NCBI GenBank assembly: GCA_963810305.1
Contig: CAWEMY010000002.1
Span: 54,786-118,785 of the forward strand
Origin: JACDCA01 sp963810305
GTDB lineage: Bacteria; Acidobacteriota; Vicinamibacteria; Vicinamibacterales; 2-12-FULL-66-21
Length of the DNA stretch: 64,000 nt
Direction of reading: 5' to 3'
Shown here one piece after another: positions 23,762 to 32,745 of the stretch. Positions within the stretch are counted from its first letter, which is position 1. Every line of letters starts with the position of its first letter. The position numbers and the translations under genes are program-made. The notes under the pieces were generated by a model, which was given only the letters and a program-made list of their open reading frames with translations, had not been told where the DNA came from and made no database searches.

Positions 23762-26075
23762 GCCGTTTCGCCGCGCGCTCGCGCTTCCCGATGCGTTGCT
23801 TCTGGTGCTTGCCCTTGCCTTTGTGGGTTCCCGCAGTGCGCAGATGTTCTTCACGCTTCGGCTGCACGCGGCTTCGCCTTGGGCCCCGCTGCTGCTCCGA
23901 CTCGCGAACGCGTTCGAGGATCTCCGACAGCCCGAGATCGACCTGCCGCCGTTCCATATCGACCTTGATCACCTGCACCCGCACCCGATCCCCGAGCCGG
24001 TAGACCTTCCCGGTGTTCTCACCCTTCAGGAAGTGCGACTTCTCGACGAACCGGTAGTAATCGTCCGCCATCGTCGACACGTGCACCATGCCCTCGACGA
24101 AGTGCTCGATCAGCTCGATGTACAACCCGAAAGCGCTGACGCCGGTGACGTAGCCGTCGAACTCGTCGCCGACCTTGTCGGCCATGAACCGGACCTTCTT
24201 CCACTGCACCAGCTCTCGTTCGGCATCGTCGGCGCGGCGCTCGCGTTCCGATGTGTGGCGCGCGATCTCGGGCATGTCTTCGGTGAGCTCGTCGCGTCGC
24301 TCCTCAGGCACCCGTCCGCGGCGGGCTTCGCGCAGAGTGCGGTGCACCACCAGGTCGGGATACCTGCGAATCGGCGAAGTGAAATGCGTGTAGCTTTTCG
24401 CCGCCAGCCCGAAGTGGCCGAGATTGTTCTCGTCGTAACGCGCCTTCTGCATGGTGCGAAGCATCAGAAACGCGATCGGCTTCTCCTCCGGCGTGCCGCG
24501 CATTCGTTCGACCAGCTTCTGGAAGTGTTTCGGCTGGACCTCCTCAGGGCCCGCCCCCAGTCCGTACCCGAGTGTCCCGATGAACTCCTCGAACTCCGCC
24601 ACTTTGAGTGGATCCGGCTCTTCGTGGATGCGGTACAGCGTCGGCATTTCCTGATCGGCCAGGTGCTGCGCCACAGTCTCGTTGGCGACGAGCATGAATT
24701 CTTCGATGATCCGATGGGCGACGTTCCGCTCGAGTGCAATGATCTCTGCCACCATGCCTTCGTCGTCGAGTACGATCTCCGGCTCTTTGAGGTCGAAGTC
24801 GATCGAGCCGCGACGATGGCGGCGGCGGTTCAGGATCTCGAACAGCTCGCGCATGTCGCGAAAGAGCGGAACGAGCGCCTCGTACCTCGCCGATATTTCA
24901 GCGTCGCCATCGGTCAGAATGGAGTTGACGTCCGTGTACGTCATCCGGGCGTCGCTGTGGATCACGCCGTCGTGCAGCTCGTATCGCACCACGGTTCCCT
25001 TACGATCGATCTCCATGAGGCACGACTGAACGAGGCGATCGCTGTCGGGATTCAGGCTGCACAAGCCCGTAGAGAGATCGGACGGGAACATATGGACGGC
25101 GCGGTCTGGAAAATATACAGAGGTCGCCCGCTCGTACGCCTCCAGATCGAGCGCGCTGCCCTCCTCCACGTAATGGGCGACGTCGGCGATATGGACGCCG
25201 AGCCAGAAGCCGCCGTCCGGCAGCCGATCGAGGGTGATCGCGTCATCGAAATCGCGGGCGTGCTCGCCGTCGATCGTGACGGTCGTCCTCGGCCGGAAAT
25301 CGGTCCGACCCTTGAGATCGCTCTCGCGGACCTGCGTACCGAGCCGGCGCGCCTCGGCGACCGCCTCGTCGCTGTGCGCGTCCGGGATGCCGTACTTCCT
25401 GATGATGATTTCATTGTCAACACCCGGCTCGTCGATCGTGCCGAGAACCTCGGTGATGCGTCCGAGTGGACCTCTCGATGGCGTCGGCCAGCGGGTTATC
25501 TCCACGACCACCATGTCCCCTGGTTTCGCATCTCTGCGCTCGCCCGCGGCGACCTCGACGTCCATCACCAGACGTCTGTCGAACGGCACGACGAAGCCGC
25601 TGCCCGCAGGGTCCACGTCGAACCTGCCGACGGTCGTCTGCGAACCGCGCGTCAGAATCCGGAGGATTCTGCCTTCGGACCGCCCGTCATGTCCGATCCG
25701 CTCGATTCGCGCCACGACCCGATCCCCGTGCATCGCCTGATTCAGGTTGCTGCCGGGGATGTAGAGATCACCCGCCACTCCCTCGATTGGACGGTCGGAT
25801 ACCACGAACCCGAATCCACGCGGATTGATGACGATTCGGCCGGCGACGACGTCCATCATGTCGGCGAGGCCAAGCCGATTGCCACGCGTTTCGAGGATGG
25901 CGCCACGCGCGACGAGATCCTTCAGAAGGCGCCTGAACGTCCCTCGTTCTTCACGAGGTATCTTGAGCCGCTGCTCCAGCTCGCGCGGTGTCGCCGGGTG
26001 ATTGACTTTTTCCTTGATCAGCTTCAGCAGCTGCTCGTGATTCAGCATTCCTGGCAGTTTAATGATTTTTTCCAA
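23754..26075 (-). CDS. rnr: Ribonuclease R (RNB-domain 3'-5' exoribonuclease)
   Basis: 773 residues, the usual size for RNase R. The order is an N-terminal winged helix, cold-shock domains (VAGDLYIPGSNLNQAMHGD), then the RNB domain with catalytic acidic residues in HARDFDDAITL and ADVAHYVEEGS. LAAKSYTHFTSPIRRYPDLV follows, then an S1 domain (DGYVTGVSAFGLYIELIEHF) and a basic tail (KHQKQRIGKRERAAKRR). It degrades structured RNA in the cytoplasm. A TTG start at 26075 with AGGGGA just upstream is preferred over the internal MLNHEQ. The divergent ECF sigma gene starts 11 bp away. Confidence 0.95.
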   Translation of the reverse strand: MEKIIKLPGMLNHEQLLKLIKEKVNHPATPRELEQRLKIPREERGTFRRLLKDLVARGAILETRGNRLGLADMMDVVAGRIVINPRGFGFVVSDRPIEGVAGDLYIPGSNLNQAMHGDRVVARIERIGHDGRSEGRILRILTRGSQTTVGRFDVDPAGSGFVVPFDRRLVMDVEVAAGERRDAKPGDMVVVEITRWPTPSRGPLGRITEVLGTIDEPGVDNEIIIRKYGIPDAHSDEAVAEARRLGTQVRESDLKGRTDFRPRTTVTIDGEHARDFDDAITLDRLPDGGFWLGVHIADVAHYVEEGSALDLEAYERATSVYFPDRAVHMFPSDLSTGLCSLNPDSDRLVQSCLMEIDRKGTVVRYELHDGVIHSDARMTYTDVNSILTDGDAEISARYEALVPLFRDMRELFEILNRRRHRRGSIDFDLKEPEIVLDDEGMVAEIIALERNVAHRIIEEFMLVANETVAQHLADQEMPTLYRIHEEPDPLKVAEFEEFIGTLGYGLGAGPEEVQPKHFQKLVERMRGTPEEKPIAFLMLRTMQKARYDENNLGHFGLAAKSYTHFTSPIRRYPDLVVHRTLREARRGRVPEERRDELTEDMPEIARHTSERERRADDAERELVQWKKVRFMADKVGDEFDGYVTGVSAFGLYIELIEHFVEGMVHVSTMADDYYRFVEKSHFLKGENTGKVYRLGDRVRVQVIKVDMERRQVDLGLSEILERVRESEQQRGPRRSRVQPKREEHLRTAGTHKGKGKHQKQRIGKRERAAKRRV

Positions 26076-26086
26076 CTTTCCCCTAA

Positions 26087-26728
26087 GTGGCTGAGTCTAC
26101 ACATCGAGTGACCGCGACCGGCTCCGGGCAGGCTGCCGCCGACCCCACGGACCTGGACCTCGTGCGCCTTGCGCAGGGGGGAGATCTCGATGCGTTTGGC
26201 GAGCTGGTCGAGCGGAACCGGCGTGCTGTCTTTCGTGCGGCGCTCGCCGCCGTCGGCTCCGCCACGGAAGCCGACGACGTCGCGCAGGAGGCTTTTGTGA
26301 CCGCGTGGCGCAAGCTGTCCGGGTTTCGGGGGGACTCTCAATTCCGCACCTGGCTGCTGTCGATCACCTGGCGCAAGGCGATCGACCGGCGAAAGAGCAT
26401 CGGGCGGTGGCTGAAGCTCGCCGCGACGCCGACCCGAGATGACGCCGGCGACGACCAGTTCGATGTGATGGATCGCGTCCCGTCCTTCGAACGGCGCCAG
26501 GATGTCGTCCTCGAAGGCGGAGAGCTGCAGGCGCAGATCCGCAAGCTGATCGGCACGCTGCCGCGAAAGCTTCGCGAGGCGCTGCTGCTGGCCGGATCCG
26601 GCGAGCACACTTACGACGAGATCTCGGAAATGCTCAACGCGCCCGTCGGCACCGTGAAATGGCGCGTCGCCGAGGCGCGACGCGTCCTGCGACGGAAGCT
26701 GGCGGCGGGTGGATATTGGAATGAGTAG
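26087..26728 (+). CDS. ECF RNA polymerase sigma factor (1 of 3)
   Basis: 213 residues from GTG 26087. Region 2 is clear (LAQGGDLDAFGELVERNRR, EADDVAQEAFVTAWRKLSGF, FRTWLLSITWRKAIDRRK), and region 4 gives LPRKLREALLLAGSGEHTYD followed by EISEMLNAPVGTVKWRVAEA, a helix-turn-helix. ECF sigmas switch on envelope or stress regulons once released from their anti-sigma factor. The next gene (overlap 8 bp) encodes a membrane protein in the expected anti-sigma position. Confidence 0.92.
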   Translation: MAESTHRVTATGSGQAAADPTDLDLVRLAQGGDLDAFGELVERNRRAVFRAALAAVGSATEADDVAQEAFVTAWRKLSGFRGDSQFRTWLLSITWRKAIDRRKSIGRWLKLAATPTRDDAGDDQFDVMDRVPSFERRQDVVLEGGELQAQIRKLIGTLPRKLREALLLAGSGEHTYDEISEMLNAPVGTVKWRVAEARRVLRRKLAAGGYWNE

Positions 26729-27333
26729 CAACCAGCGTTACCAACGGCGAGCCATCGACGAAGCGATCGACCGGGCAGTCGGCGAGATGATGGAGCTCGA
26801 TCCGCGACCTGGTTTGCGCCGGCGAGTCCTGTCGCGAATCGAGAAGCCCTTCGGCCGGCGCGCCCTCTGGTGGCGCGGTTCACTCGTCATGCTCCCGGCT
26901 GCCGCGTTGCTGCTGATCATCGTCGCCGTGGTCACAAGCCGCTGGCCCGAGAGTTCGGTCGAAGTCGCGCAAACCTCCGCACCCGTCGCACCCCTCGCAC
27001 CCCCGGCACCCTCCGCCGCACCCCTCGCACCCCTCGCACCCCTCGCACCCTCCGCCGCACCCCTCGCACCCTCCGCCGCAGCACCCGCCACCCCCCGTCT
27101 TTCGTCCCGAAGCGACGCCCTCTTCGGCCCGCGTCGAGACCGGGTCTCGGCGGCGAGTATTGCTTCGTCAGTGCCGCGCGGCGTGGGTCGACCCGGTTCC
27201 AACCGTTGATGAAGCCGGTTCGCTTGCACCGGCGCCGATCGTCATGAGTCCACTTCCGCAGATGCAGGAGCTCCGTATCGCGCCGATCGAGATCCAGCGG
27301 ATCACTGTTCCAGCCTTGTCACCACCACGCTAA
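26721..27333 (+). CDS. Membrane protein in anti-sigma position with Ala-Pro repeats (one frame break)
   Basis: MSSNQRYQRRAIDEAIDRAV starts a short cytoplasmic region, then one membrane helix (GSLVMLPAAALLLIIVAVVT) and a periplasmic low-complexity part built from APLAP/SAAP units. In the C6 run at 27091-27096 the frame shifts by one base. The corrected frame gives PVFRPEATPSSARVETG, then IVMSPLPQMQELRIAPIEI and a TAA at 27331-27333; the uncorrected frame stops at 27209. No zinc-finger motif is seen. The role as anti-sigma factor is inferred from position and topology only. Confidence 0.65.
26977..27087. repeat. Coding minisatellite (GCACCCCTC / GCACCCTCCGCC units)
   Basis: About ten tandem 9- and 12-base units of GCACCCCTC and GCACCCTCCGCC encode the Ala-Pro-Leu/Ser repeat of the sigma-linked membrane protein. 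Such arrays change length easily by slippage, and the frame break lies just after it. Confidence 0.85.
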
Positions 27334-27344
27334 GAGGGAGATCG

Positions 27345-27878
27345 ATGCAGAAGATCACGATCAGACAATTCGCGGGCATTGCGCTGTTCTCAACGGTCGC
27401 GATCGCGATCGCGGGCGCCCAGACAACACCGCAGAATCAGCAGCCGAAGACGACCGAACCGGTCTCCACTCGGCCCGCCCCCAGCGAGCCGGCCGGGCAG
27501 TCCACCAACATCAAGCTCGACGTCACGATCACCGACCAGACCGGTCCTGGCGATCCGGTGAAGAAGGTGGTGACGATGGTCGTGGCGGATCGTGGGAATG
27601 GCAGCATTCGCAGCGGCGGACTCATCCGCGCCCAGGGGCGCGTGCAGATCAACATCGATGCCTCGCCGATGCTTCTTCAGAGCGGTGGCATCCGGCTGCG
27701 GCTCGGGCTCGAATACAACCCCCGCATGTCGGGCGGCGACGGGCCGGCGGAATCGACATTGAACGAACAGATGACCGTGATCCTGGACGCCGGCAAGCCA
27801 ATGATCGTGTCGCAGGCAGCGGACCCTGCCTCGGATCGCAAGATCATGGTCGAAGTCAGGGCATCGCTCTTGAAGTAA
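27345..27878 (+). CDS. Secreted protein of unknown function
   Basis: 177 residues with a signal peptide (FAGIALFSTVAIAIAGA, cleavage near AGAQ). A Pro/Thr-rich linker follows, then a beta-rich region: TNIKLDVTITDQTGPGDPVK, VVTMVVADRGNGSIRS and INIDASPMLLQSGGIRLRLG. An AGAGGG ribosome binding site lies before the ATG. It starts 12 bp after the sigma/anti-sigma pair and probably belongs to that transcript, which suggests it is a periplasmic effector or target of the regulon. No family recognised. Confidence 0.7.
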   Translation: MQKITIRQFAGIALFSTVAIAIAGAQTTPQNQQPKTTEPVSTRPAPSEPAGQSTNIKLDVTITDQTGPGDPVKKVVTMVVADRGNGSIRSGGLIRAQGRVQINIDASPMLLQSGGIRLRLGLEYNPRMSGGDGPAESTLNEQMTVILDAGKPMIVSQAADPASDRKIMVEVRASLLK

Positions 27879-27885
27879 AGGGCGA

Positions 27886-29202
27886 TCAAGACTTCAAAAG
27901 CACATGGAGGTCACCGACGTTTGTATGCGTCGGCCCCCACCGGACGAGCGCGCCGAGCGCGTCGAGGGCGGCATACGCGTCGTTCTGCGACAGGGCATGC
28001 TCCAGGTCTACACCTCGCGCGCGCGCCTCGTCGGCGGTGTCGGAGCTCACGACGCCGCCGGCCGCGTCGGTGGGCCCATCGATGCCGTCGGTGCCCGTGC
28101 TGCAGACCACCGCCGCGACTTGCCGGCGCGCCAGCTCTTCCGCCGCACCGAGCACGAATTCCTGGTTGCGCCCGCCGCGACCGGGTCCCCGAATCGTCAC
28201 CGTCGTTTCGCCTGAAGCGATCGCGCACCCGGGACCAGCTGATGTGAGAGCTGAGATTGCGGTCTCGACAAACAGCTTCCCCGCCGCTCTCGCTTCCCCG
28301 TTAGTGGCGGCGTCGATCAGATGCACCGAATAGCCACGCTCCCTGGCGTATCGTCCGGCCCCCTCGGCTGCGGTGCGCCGGTTCGCGATCACCCGAAATC
28401 CTGCCGCACCTGTTACCAAAGTGCCGGCCTTCGGCGTCTCGGGTATATCCCCCGCGGCGCCCCGTTTCAGGAGAGCGCGCACCTCGTCTGGCACGTGAGC
28501 CCCGGCGGCGTCGATTGTCTCCAGCGCGTCGTTGAACGTCGAGGGATCCGCTGTCGTCGGTCCTGACGCGATCGTCGACGGATCGTCCGGCGGCTCGTGT
28601 ACATCGGAGATCGCGAGTGTGAGGCAGTTGCCGTCCGCCGCTGCCGCCAGGCGTCCGCCCTTGATTGCCGACAGATGCTTGCGCACGCAATTGATGCCTG
28701 CGATCGGCACCCCAGCCCGCGAGAGAGCGTCGATGGTGATCCGTTTGTCTTCGAGCGTAACGCCGGCCATCGGCAGCGCGAGCATCGCGGAGCCGCCGCC
28801 GGAGAGCAACGCGAGCAGCAAGCCCCGACGATCGCGGATCATCGCCGCAACTTCGAGCGCCCTCGTCCCGGCGAGGAGGCTGTACTGGTCGGGCAGCGGA
28901 TGCGCACCGGGAATCGCATCGATGACGCGTGGCAAGGACCAGAATCCCGGCAGCGCTGTAACCACGCCGCAGGTCAGTCGGCTTCCAAGGACCGCGGCTG
29001 CGGCACTGGCCATCGGGCCTGCGGCCTTGCCGGCAGCGACAATGCCGATCTCACTGAATGAGTCGAGGATGTCGGAGTGCTGATGCACTGCGTCCGTGAC
29101 GAGTGGACGAGGATCGATGGCGGCGACTGCGGAGCGGGCGATGGCAACCGCGTCGACGCGAAGACGGGCGATGATTTTCGTAGTCCAGCCAGGGCTGCCC
29201 AT
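27886..29202 (-). CDS. Glycerate 2-kinase (MOFRL/DUF4147 family)
   Basis: 438 residues. The N-terminal domain contains IVAAGKAAGPMA, PGAHPLPDQYSLLAGTRALE and LLALLSGGGSAMLALPM; the C-terminal MOFRL domain has GEARAAGKLF, CAIASGETTVTIRGPGRGGR, NQEFVLGAA and GTDGIDGPTDAAGGVV. This family phosphorylates D-glycerate at C2, feeding serine or sugar-acid breakdown into glycolysis. The ATG at 29202 lies inside a REP-B element, so the first residues (MGSPGWTTK) are repeat-encoded and the ancestral start may differ. It is convergent with the upstream secreted protein gene, leaving 7 bp. Confidence 0.9.
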   Translation of the reverse strand: MGSPGWTTKIIARLRVDAVAIARSAVAAIDPRPLVTDAVHQHSDILDSFSEIGIVAAGKAAGPMASAAAAVLGSRLTCGVVTALPGFWSLPRVIDAIPGAHPLPDQYSLLAGTRALEVAAMIRDRRGLLLALLSGGGSAMLALPMAGVTLEDKRITIDALSRAGVPIAGINCVRKHLSAIKGGRLAAAADGNCLTLAISDVHEPPDDPSTIASGPTTADPSTFNDALETIDAAGAHVPDEVRALLKRGAAGDIPETPKAGTLVTGAAGFRVIANRRTAAEGAGRYARERGYSVHLIDAATNGEARAAGKLFVETAISALTSAGPGCAIASGETTVTIRGPGRGGRNQEFVLGAAEELARRQVAAVVCSTGTDGIDGPTDAAGGVVSSDTADEARARGVDLEHALSQNDAYAALDALGALVRWGPTHTNVGDLHVLLKS

Positions 29203-29229
29203 CGAAGGGCGTCCAGCCCTTCAGGGCTG
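29180..29229. repeat. REP-B element at a gene start
   Basis: GTAGTCCAGCC-AGGGCTG at 29180-29197 and GTCCAGCCCTTCAGGGCTG at 29211-29229 are two REP-B copies flanking the ATG of the glycerate kinase. The second abuts the stop codon of the small protein gene at 29230. Confidence 0.8.
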
Positions 29230-29514
29230 TCAGTGAAGCTGCTTGGGATCCGACCAGCCCGAGAGGCCGGTGACCGCGTTGAACTGGCGAAGGAGCTTGC
29301 CGATCAATTGCTCGCCATCGTCCTGCGCGCACAGTTGGTCGATTCGGCCGAGCACGCGCGCGAGCGCTGCGTCGGCATCGGTAATAGCGGCTTCAGAAAA
29401 ATATTCGCGCTGGAGGGCGAGGCATTCACGATGTCTGAGAAATTCTTCGCGGTAGAAGTCGGCTGGTAAACAGACAGGAGCTTTCGAAACCCGACGGGCC
29501 GTTACTCGTGCCAT
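29230..29514 (-). CDS. Small hypothetical protein (94 aa)
   Basis: Starting at ATG 29514 it reads MARVTARRVSKAPVCLPADF, YREEFLRHRECLALQREYF and ends FNAVTGLSGWSDPKQLH, a mostly helical, charged cytoplasmic protein. The start is supported by GAGGAG four bases upstream and by a good promoter 40-70 bp upstream. The frame is open further upstream, but those codons overlap the promoter. No family recognised; the basic N-terminus could bind nucleic acid, which is only a guess. Confidence 0.6.
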   Translation of the reverse strand: MARVTARRVSKAPVCLPADFYREEFLRHRECLALQREYFSEAAITDADAALARVLGRIDQLCAQDDGEQLIGKLLRQFNAVTGLSGWSDPKQLH

Positions 29515-29552
29515 GCGACTCCTCGCGTGGATCATTTGGTTGGGTAAATTGA

Positions 29553-29581
29553 GTGTAAACGCGCGTCGAACGGCTGTCAAC
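29553..29581 (-). promoter_or_regulatory. Sigma70-type promoter of the 94-aa gene
   Basis: On the minus strand TTGACA (29581-29576) and TACACT (29558-29553) are separated by exactly 17 bp, a near-consensus pair. This is one of the strongest-looking promoters in the window and supports the small downstream gene as real. Confidence 0.72.
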
Positions 29582-29625
29582 GGCAAGTACACGAATGTCG
29601 CGCCTGGCTGAGATAGCCGGCGGAA

Positions 29626-31068
29626 TTACATTTTTGAATCCGGAATTGATTCAATTGCCCGACGGAGGGCTTCCGCTACCTTTTCCGGGTCGGCCTTGCC
29701 GCCGCTGGCCTTCATTGCCTTACCCACCAGAAACCCGAACGCCTGGCGCTTGCCGGCGCGAAACTGATCGACCACGCCGGGGTTTTCAGCCAGGACGCCG
29801 GACACCACCGCGGCAATCGCCTGTTGGTCGTCTATGCGGCCCAACCCCTCGGCGGCCACGATAGCGGCCGGTTCGCCACCGCTCGCGAACATCCGATCGA
29901 GCACTTGCTTGGCGGTAGCGCCGGTGATCGCGGCCGATTCGACCATGCGAATCAGCTCTGCCAGCGCGGCCGGAGTGATCTGCAGGTCGTCGATCGTTTG
30001 TCCGGCGGCGTTCAATCGTCCGAGCACTTCTCCCATGATCCAGTTGCTCGCCGCCTTCGCATTACCGCTCGACGCTGCGGTCGCCTCGAAATAGGCAGCC
30101 AGCGAAGCTGACTGGGTCAGCACACCGGCATCGTAAGGTGGCAGTCCGTACTGCGTTACGAATCGTTCTCGCGTCCGCTCCGGCATTTCCGGAAGCGTGT
30201 CGCGCAGTTGCGAGCTCCACTCGGGGCTGACCAGCAGCGGCGGCAGATCCGGTTCGGCAAAATACCGGTAATCGTGCGCCTCCTCCTTGGACCGCATCGA
30301 TAGCGTTCGGCCGGATGCGCTGTCCCACAGCCGCGTCTCGGCCTCGATCTGCGCTCCGCCGCTGATGACATCGCCCTGACGGGCGATCTCGAATTGAATC
30401 GCGCGCTGCACGTAACGGAAGGAGTTGATGTTCTTGACCTCTATCTTCACCCCCAGAGGTTCATCCGCAGCCGAGCGCACCGAGACGTTGGCGTCACATC
30501 TGAGACTGCCCTCCTCCATGTTGCCGTCGTTCACCTCGAGAGCAACGAGGATCTCGCGGATACGGTGAAAGCACTCCGCCGCCATCTCCCCTGAATCCAT
30601 ATCCGGGGCGGTCACGATCTCGATCAGCGGCACACCGCTGCGATTGAAGTCGATGCCGGTGGCTCGCTCCGCCGACGGAAATCCATCGTGCACGGATTTG
30701 CCGGCATCCTCTTCGAGATGCACCCGCACGATGCCGACGCGGCGGCCGTCCTCGAGCGTCACGGAGCCGCCGGTCGCAAGCGGCCGGTCGTACTGAGAGA
30801 TCTGGTAGCCCTTCGGAAGGTCCGGATAGAAGTAGTGCTTGCGCGCGAACACCGAGACGGAGTGCACGGTACAGCCCAGCGCGAGCGCCGCGCGGACGGC
30901 GTGTTCGACCGCTTTTCGATTGAGGACGGGAAGCGCGCCCGGGGCGCCCAGACACACCGGGCAGATCTGAGTGTTGGGCGGCGCACCGTACGCCGCACGA
31001 CAGCCGCAGAAGATCTTCGTGGCGGTCAGAAGCTGAGCATGTACCTCCAGGCCGATGGTCGCGAGCAT
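29626..31068 (-). CDS. gatB: Asp/Glu-tRNA amidotransferase subunit GatB
   Basis: 480 residues. It starts MLATIGLEVHAQLLTATKIF, then CPVCLGAPGALPVLNRKAVE, YFYPDLPKGYQISQYDRPLA, DFNRSGVPLIEIVT-type text (FNRSGVPLIEIVTAPDM) and a C-terminal YqeY-like helical domain (QAIAAVVSGVLAENPGVVDQ, FLVGKAMKASGGKADPEKVA). With GatA and GatC it converts misacylated Glu-tRNA(Gln) or Asp-tRNA(Asn) to the amide. The N-terminus is a few residues shorter than usual. GatA and GatC are not beside it, so the complex is encoded at more than one locus. Confidence 0.95.
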   Translation of the reverse strand: MLATIGLEVHAQLLTATKIFCGCRAAYGAPPNTQICPVCLGAPGALPVLNRKAVEHAVRAALALGCTVHSVSVFARKHYFYPDLPKGYQISQYDRPLATGGSVTLEDGRRVGIVRVHLEEDAGKSVHDGFPSAERATGIDFNRSGVPLIEIVTAPDMDSGEMAAECFHRIREILVALEVNDGNMEEGSLRCDANVSVRSAADEPLGVKIEVKNINSFRYVQRAIQFEIARQGDVISGGAQIEAETRLWDSASGRTLSMRSKEEAHDYRYFAEPDLPPLLVSPEWSSQLRDTLPEMPERTRERFVTQYGLPPYDAGVLTQSASLAAYFEATAASSGNAKAASNWIMGEVLGRLNAAGQTIDDLQITPAALAELIRMVESAAITGATAKQVLDRMFASGGEPAAIVAAEGLGRIDDQQAIAAVVSGVLAENPGVVDQFRAGKRQAFGFLVGKAMKASGGKADPEKVAEALRRAIESIPDSKM

Positions 31069-31080
31069 GTTCGAACATCT

Positions 31081-31108
31081 GTAGGAGCGGTTCCCGAACC
31101 GCTCCTAC
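31081..31108. repeat. REP-A palindrome overlapping the pckA stop codon
   Basis: A perfect 28-bp inverted repeat (GTAGGAGCGGTTCC / CGAACCGCTCCTAC with one central mismatch pair). CTA at 31105-31107 is the complement of the pckA TAG stop. The gap between pckA and gatB holds nothing else. Confidence 0.92.
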
Positions 31109-32703
31109 GCGACCCGCGGCCCCGCCGCGGTCACGTCAGCGGCGGCGTCCGCCTCGAACGTCTTGAAGTTGTCCACGAACATGCCGGCAAGCTTGCGCGC
31201 CTGTTCGTCGTACGCCGCGGTGTCCTTCCACGTCCCGCGCGGATTGAGCACCTCAGTCGGCACGCCCGGGACCGCTTGCGGGACCTCGAGGTTGAAAACC
31301 GGATCCACGGCGTACGGCACGCTGGCCAGCGCACCTGATAGCGCCGCGCTGATCATCGCGCGGGTATGGGCGATGCGCATCCGCGAACCCGATCCGTACG
31401 GGCCACCGGTCCATCCCGTGTTCACCAGCCACACCTTGGCGTTGTGCCGTGCGATCCGATCGCCCAGGAACTTTGCGTAGACCGTCGGGTGCAGCACCAT
31501 GAACGGCGCACCGAAGCAGGTACTGAACGTCGCGCGAGGCTCGGTGACACCCTTTTCGGTCCCCGCAACCTTTGCCGTGTAGCCGGACAGAAAGTGGTAC
31601 ATCGCCGCGGACGGGGACAGCCGCGCGATCGGCGGCAGTACGCCGAAGGCGTCCGCCGTCAGCATGATGATGTTCTGCGGATGTCCGGCCTGACCCGATG
31701 GGACCGAGTTATCGATGAACTCGAGCGGGTACGCCCCTCTCGTATTCTCGGTCAGCGCATCGTCGTCCAGGTCCAGATGGCGTGTGCCGGCATCCATACG
31801 GACGTTTTCCAGCACCGTGCCGAAGCGCCGCGTGGTCGCGTAGATCTGCGGTTCCGCCTCGGCCGAAAGGCGGATCATCTTTGCGTAACATCCTCCCTCG
31901 ATGTTGAACACACCTTCCTCGCTCCACCCGTGCTCATCGTCGCCGATCAGCCGTCGGTGTGGATCGCTCGAGAGCGTGGTCTTGCCGGTACCGGAAAGAC
32001 CGAAGAAGAGCGCCACGTCGCCGGCGCTGCCGACGTTGGCCGAGCAGTGCATGGACATGACGTTCCGCAGCGGCAACATGTAGTTCATCACGGTGAAGAT
32101 CGATTTCTTGATCTCTCCCGCGTAGCTGGTGCCGCCGATCAGTACGAGTTTCTTCGCAAAATTCAGCAGGATGAAGACTTCCGAGTTGGTCCCGTGCGAC
32201 TTCGGGTCGGCGGTGAGGCCGGGCATGTCGATGACCGTGAACTCGGGAGTGTGCGCCGCGCGCCCGACGGCGTCGGGCGCCTCGATGAACATGTGACGTG
32301 CGAACAGACTGTGCCACGCCTGTTCCGTGATGATGCGGACCGGCAGCCGATAGCGCGTGTCCGCTCCGGCATAGCAGTCCTGGACGAAGAGTTCCTTCCC
32401 CTCGACGTAGTTGAGCAGCCGCTGGTGAATGGCGTCGAAGCTCGCGGACTCGATGGGGCGGTTGACTTTGCTCCACCAGACCTTGTCTTCGCTCGACGAC
32501 TCGCGAACGATGAACTTGTCGTTCGGCGACCGCCCGGTGTGCTGCCCGGTTCGGCAGACCAGCGGCCCTTCGACCGAAATGCTCGCCTCGCGGCGGCTGA
32601 CGGCCTCCTCGTACAGGGCCGGAACGCTCAGATTCCAGAAAACTCTCGCCACGTTCTTGATGCCGTGCCCTTCGAGACCTGTCGGCTGCTGCCCCTGTGC
32701 CAT
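31105..32703 (-). CDS. pckA: Phosphoenolpyruvate carboxykinase (ATP)
   Basis: 532 residues from ATG 32703, which has GGGGGAG four bases upstream; a longer frame adds 13 residues without such a site. Motifs are VCRTGQHTGRSPNDKFIV near the N-terminus, TSYAGEIKKSIFTVMNYMLP, the kinase-1a P-loop GLSGTGKTTLSSDP, the metal site LIGDDEHGWSEEGVFNIEGG and GWTGGPYGSGSRM. It makes PEP from oxaloacetate with ATP, the first step of gluconeogenesis. It appears monocistronic upstream of gatB. The TAG stop belongs to a REP-A element. Confidence 0.96.
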   Translation of the reverse strand: MAQGQQPTGLEGHGIKNVARVFWNLSVPALYEEAVSRREASISVEGPLVCRTGQHTGRSPNDKFIVRESSSEDKVWWSKVNRPIESASFDAIHQRLLNYVEGKELFVQDCYAGADTRYRLPVRIITEQAWHSLFARHMFIEAPDAVGRAAHTPEFTVIDMPGLTADPKSHGTNSEVFILLNFAKKLVLIGGTSYAGEIKKSIFTVMNYMLPLRNVMSMHCSANVGSAGDVALFFGLSGTGKTTLSSDPHRRLIGDDEHGWSEEGVFNIEGGCYAKMIRLSAEAEPQIYATTRRFGTVLENVRMDAGTRHLDLDDDALTENTRGAYPLEFIDNSVPSGQAGHPQNIIMLTADAFGVLPPIARLSPSAAMYHFLSGYTAKVAGTEKGVTEPRATFSTCFGAPFMVLHPTVYAKFLGDRIARHNAKVWLVNTGWTGGPYGSGSRMRIAHTRAMISAALSGALASVPYAVDPVFNLEVPQAVPGVPTEVLNPRGTWKDTAAYDEQARKLAGMFVDNFKTFEADAAADVTAAGPRVA

Positions 32704-32745
32704 TGCTCCCCCATCCCCGAAAGCGACGATCGTATCAAACACCCC

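Noticed and set aside
23742..26111. 789-residue open frame on the plus strand
   Set aside because: It lies fully antisense to rnr, has no recognisable motif, and its composition is that of the complementary strand of a high-GC gene.
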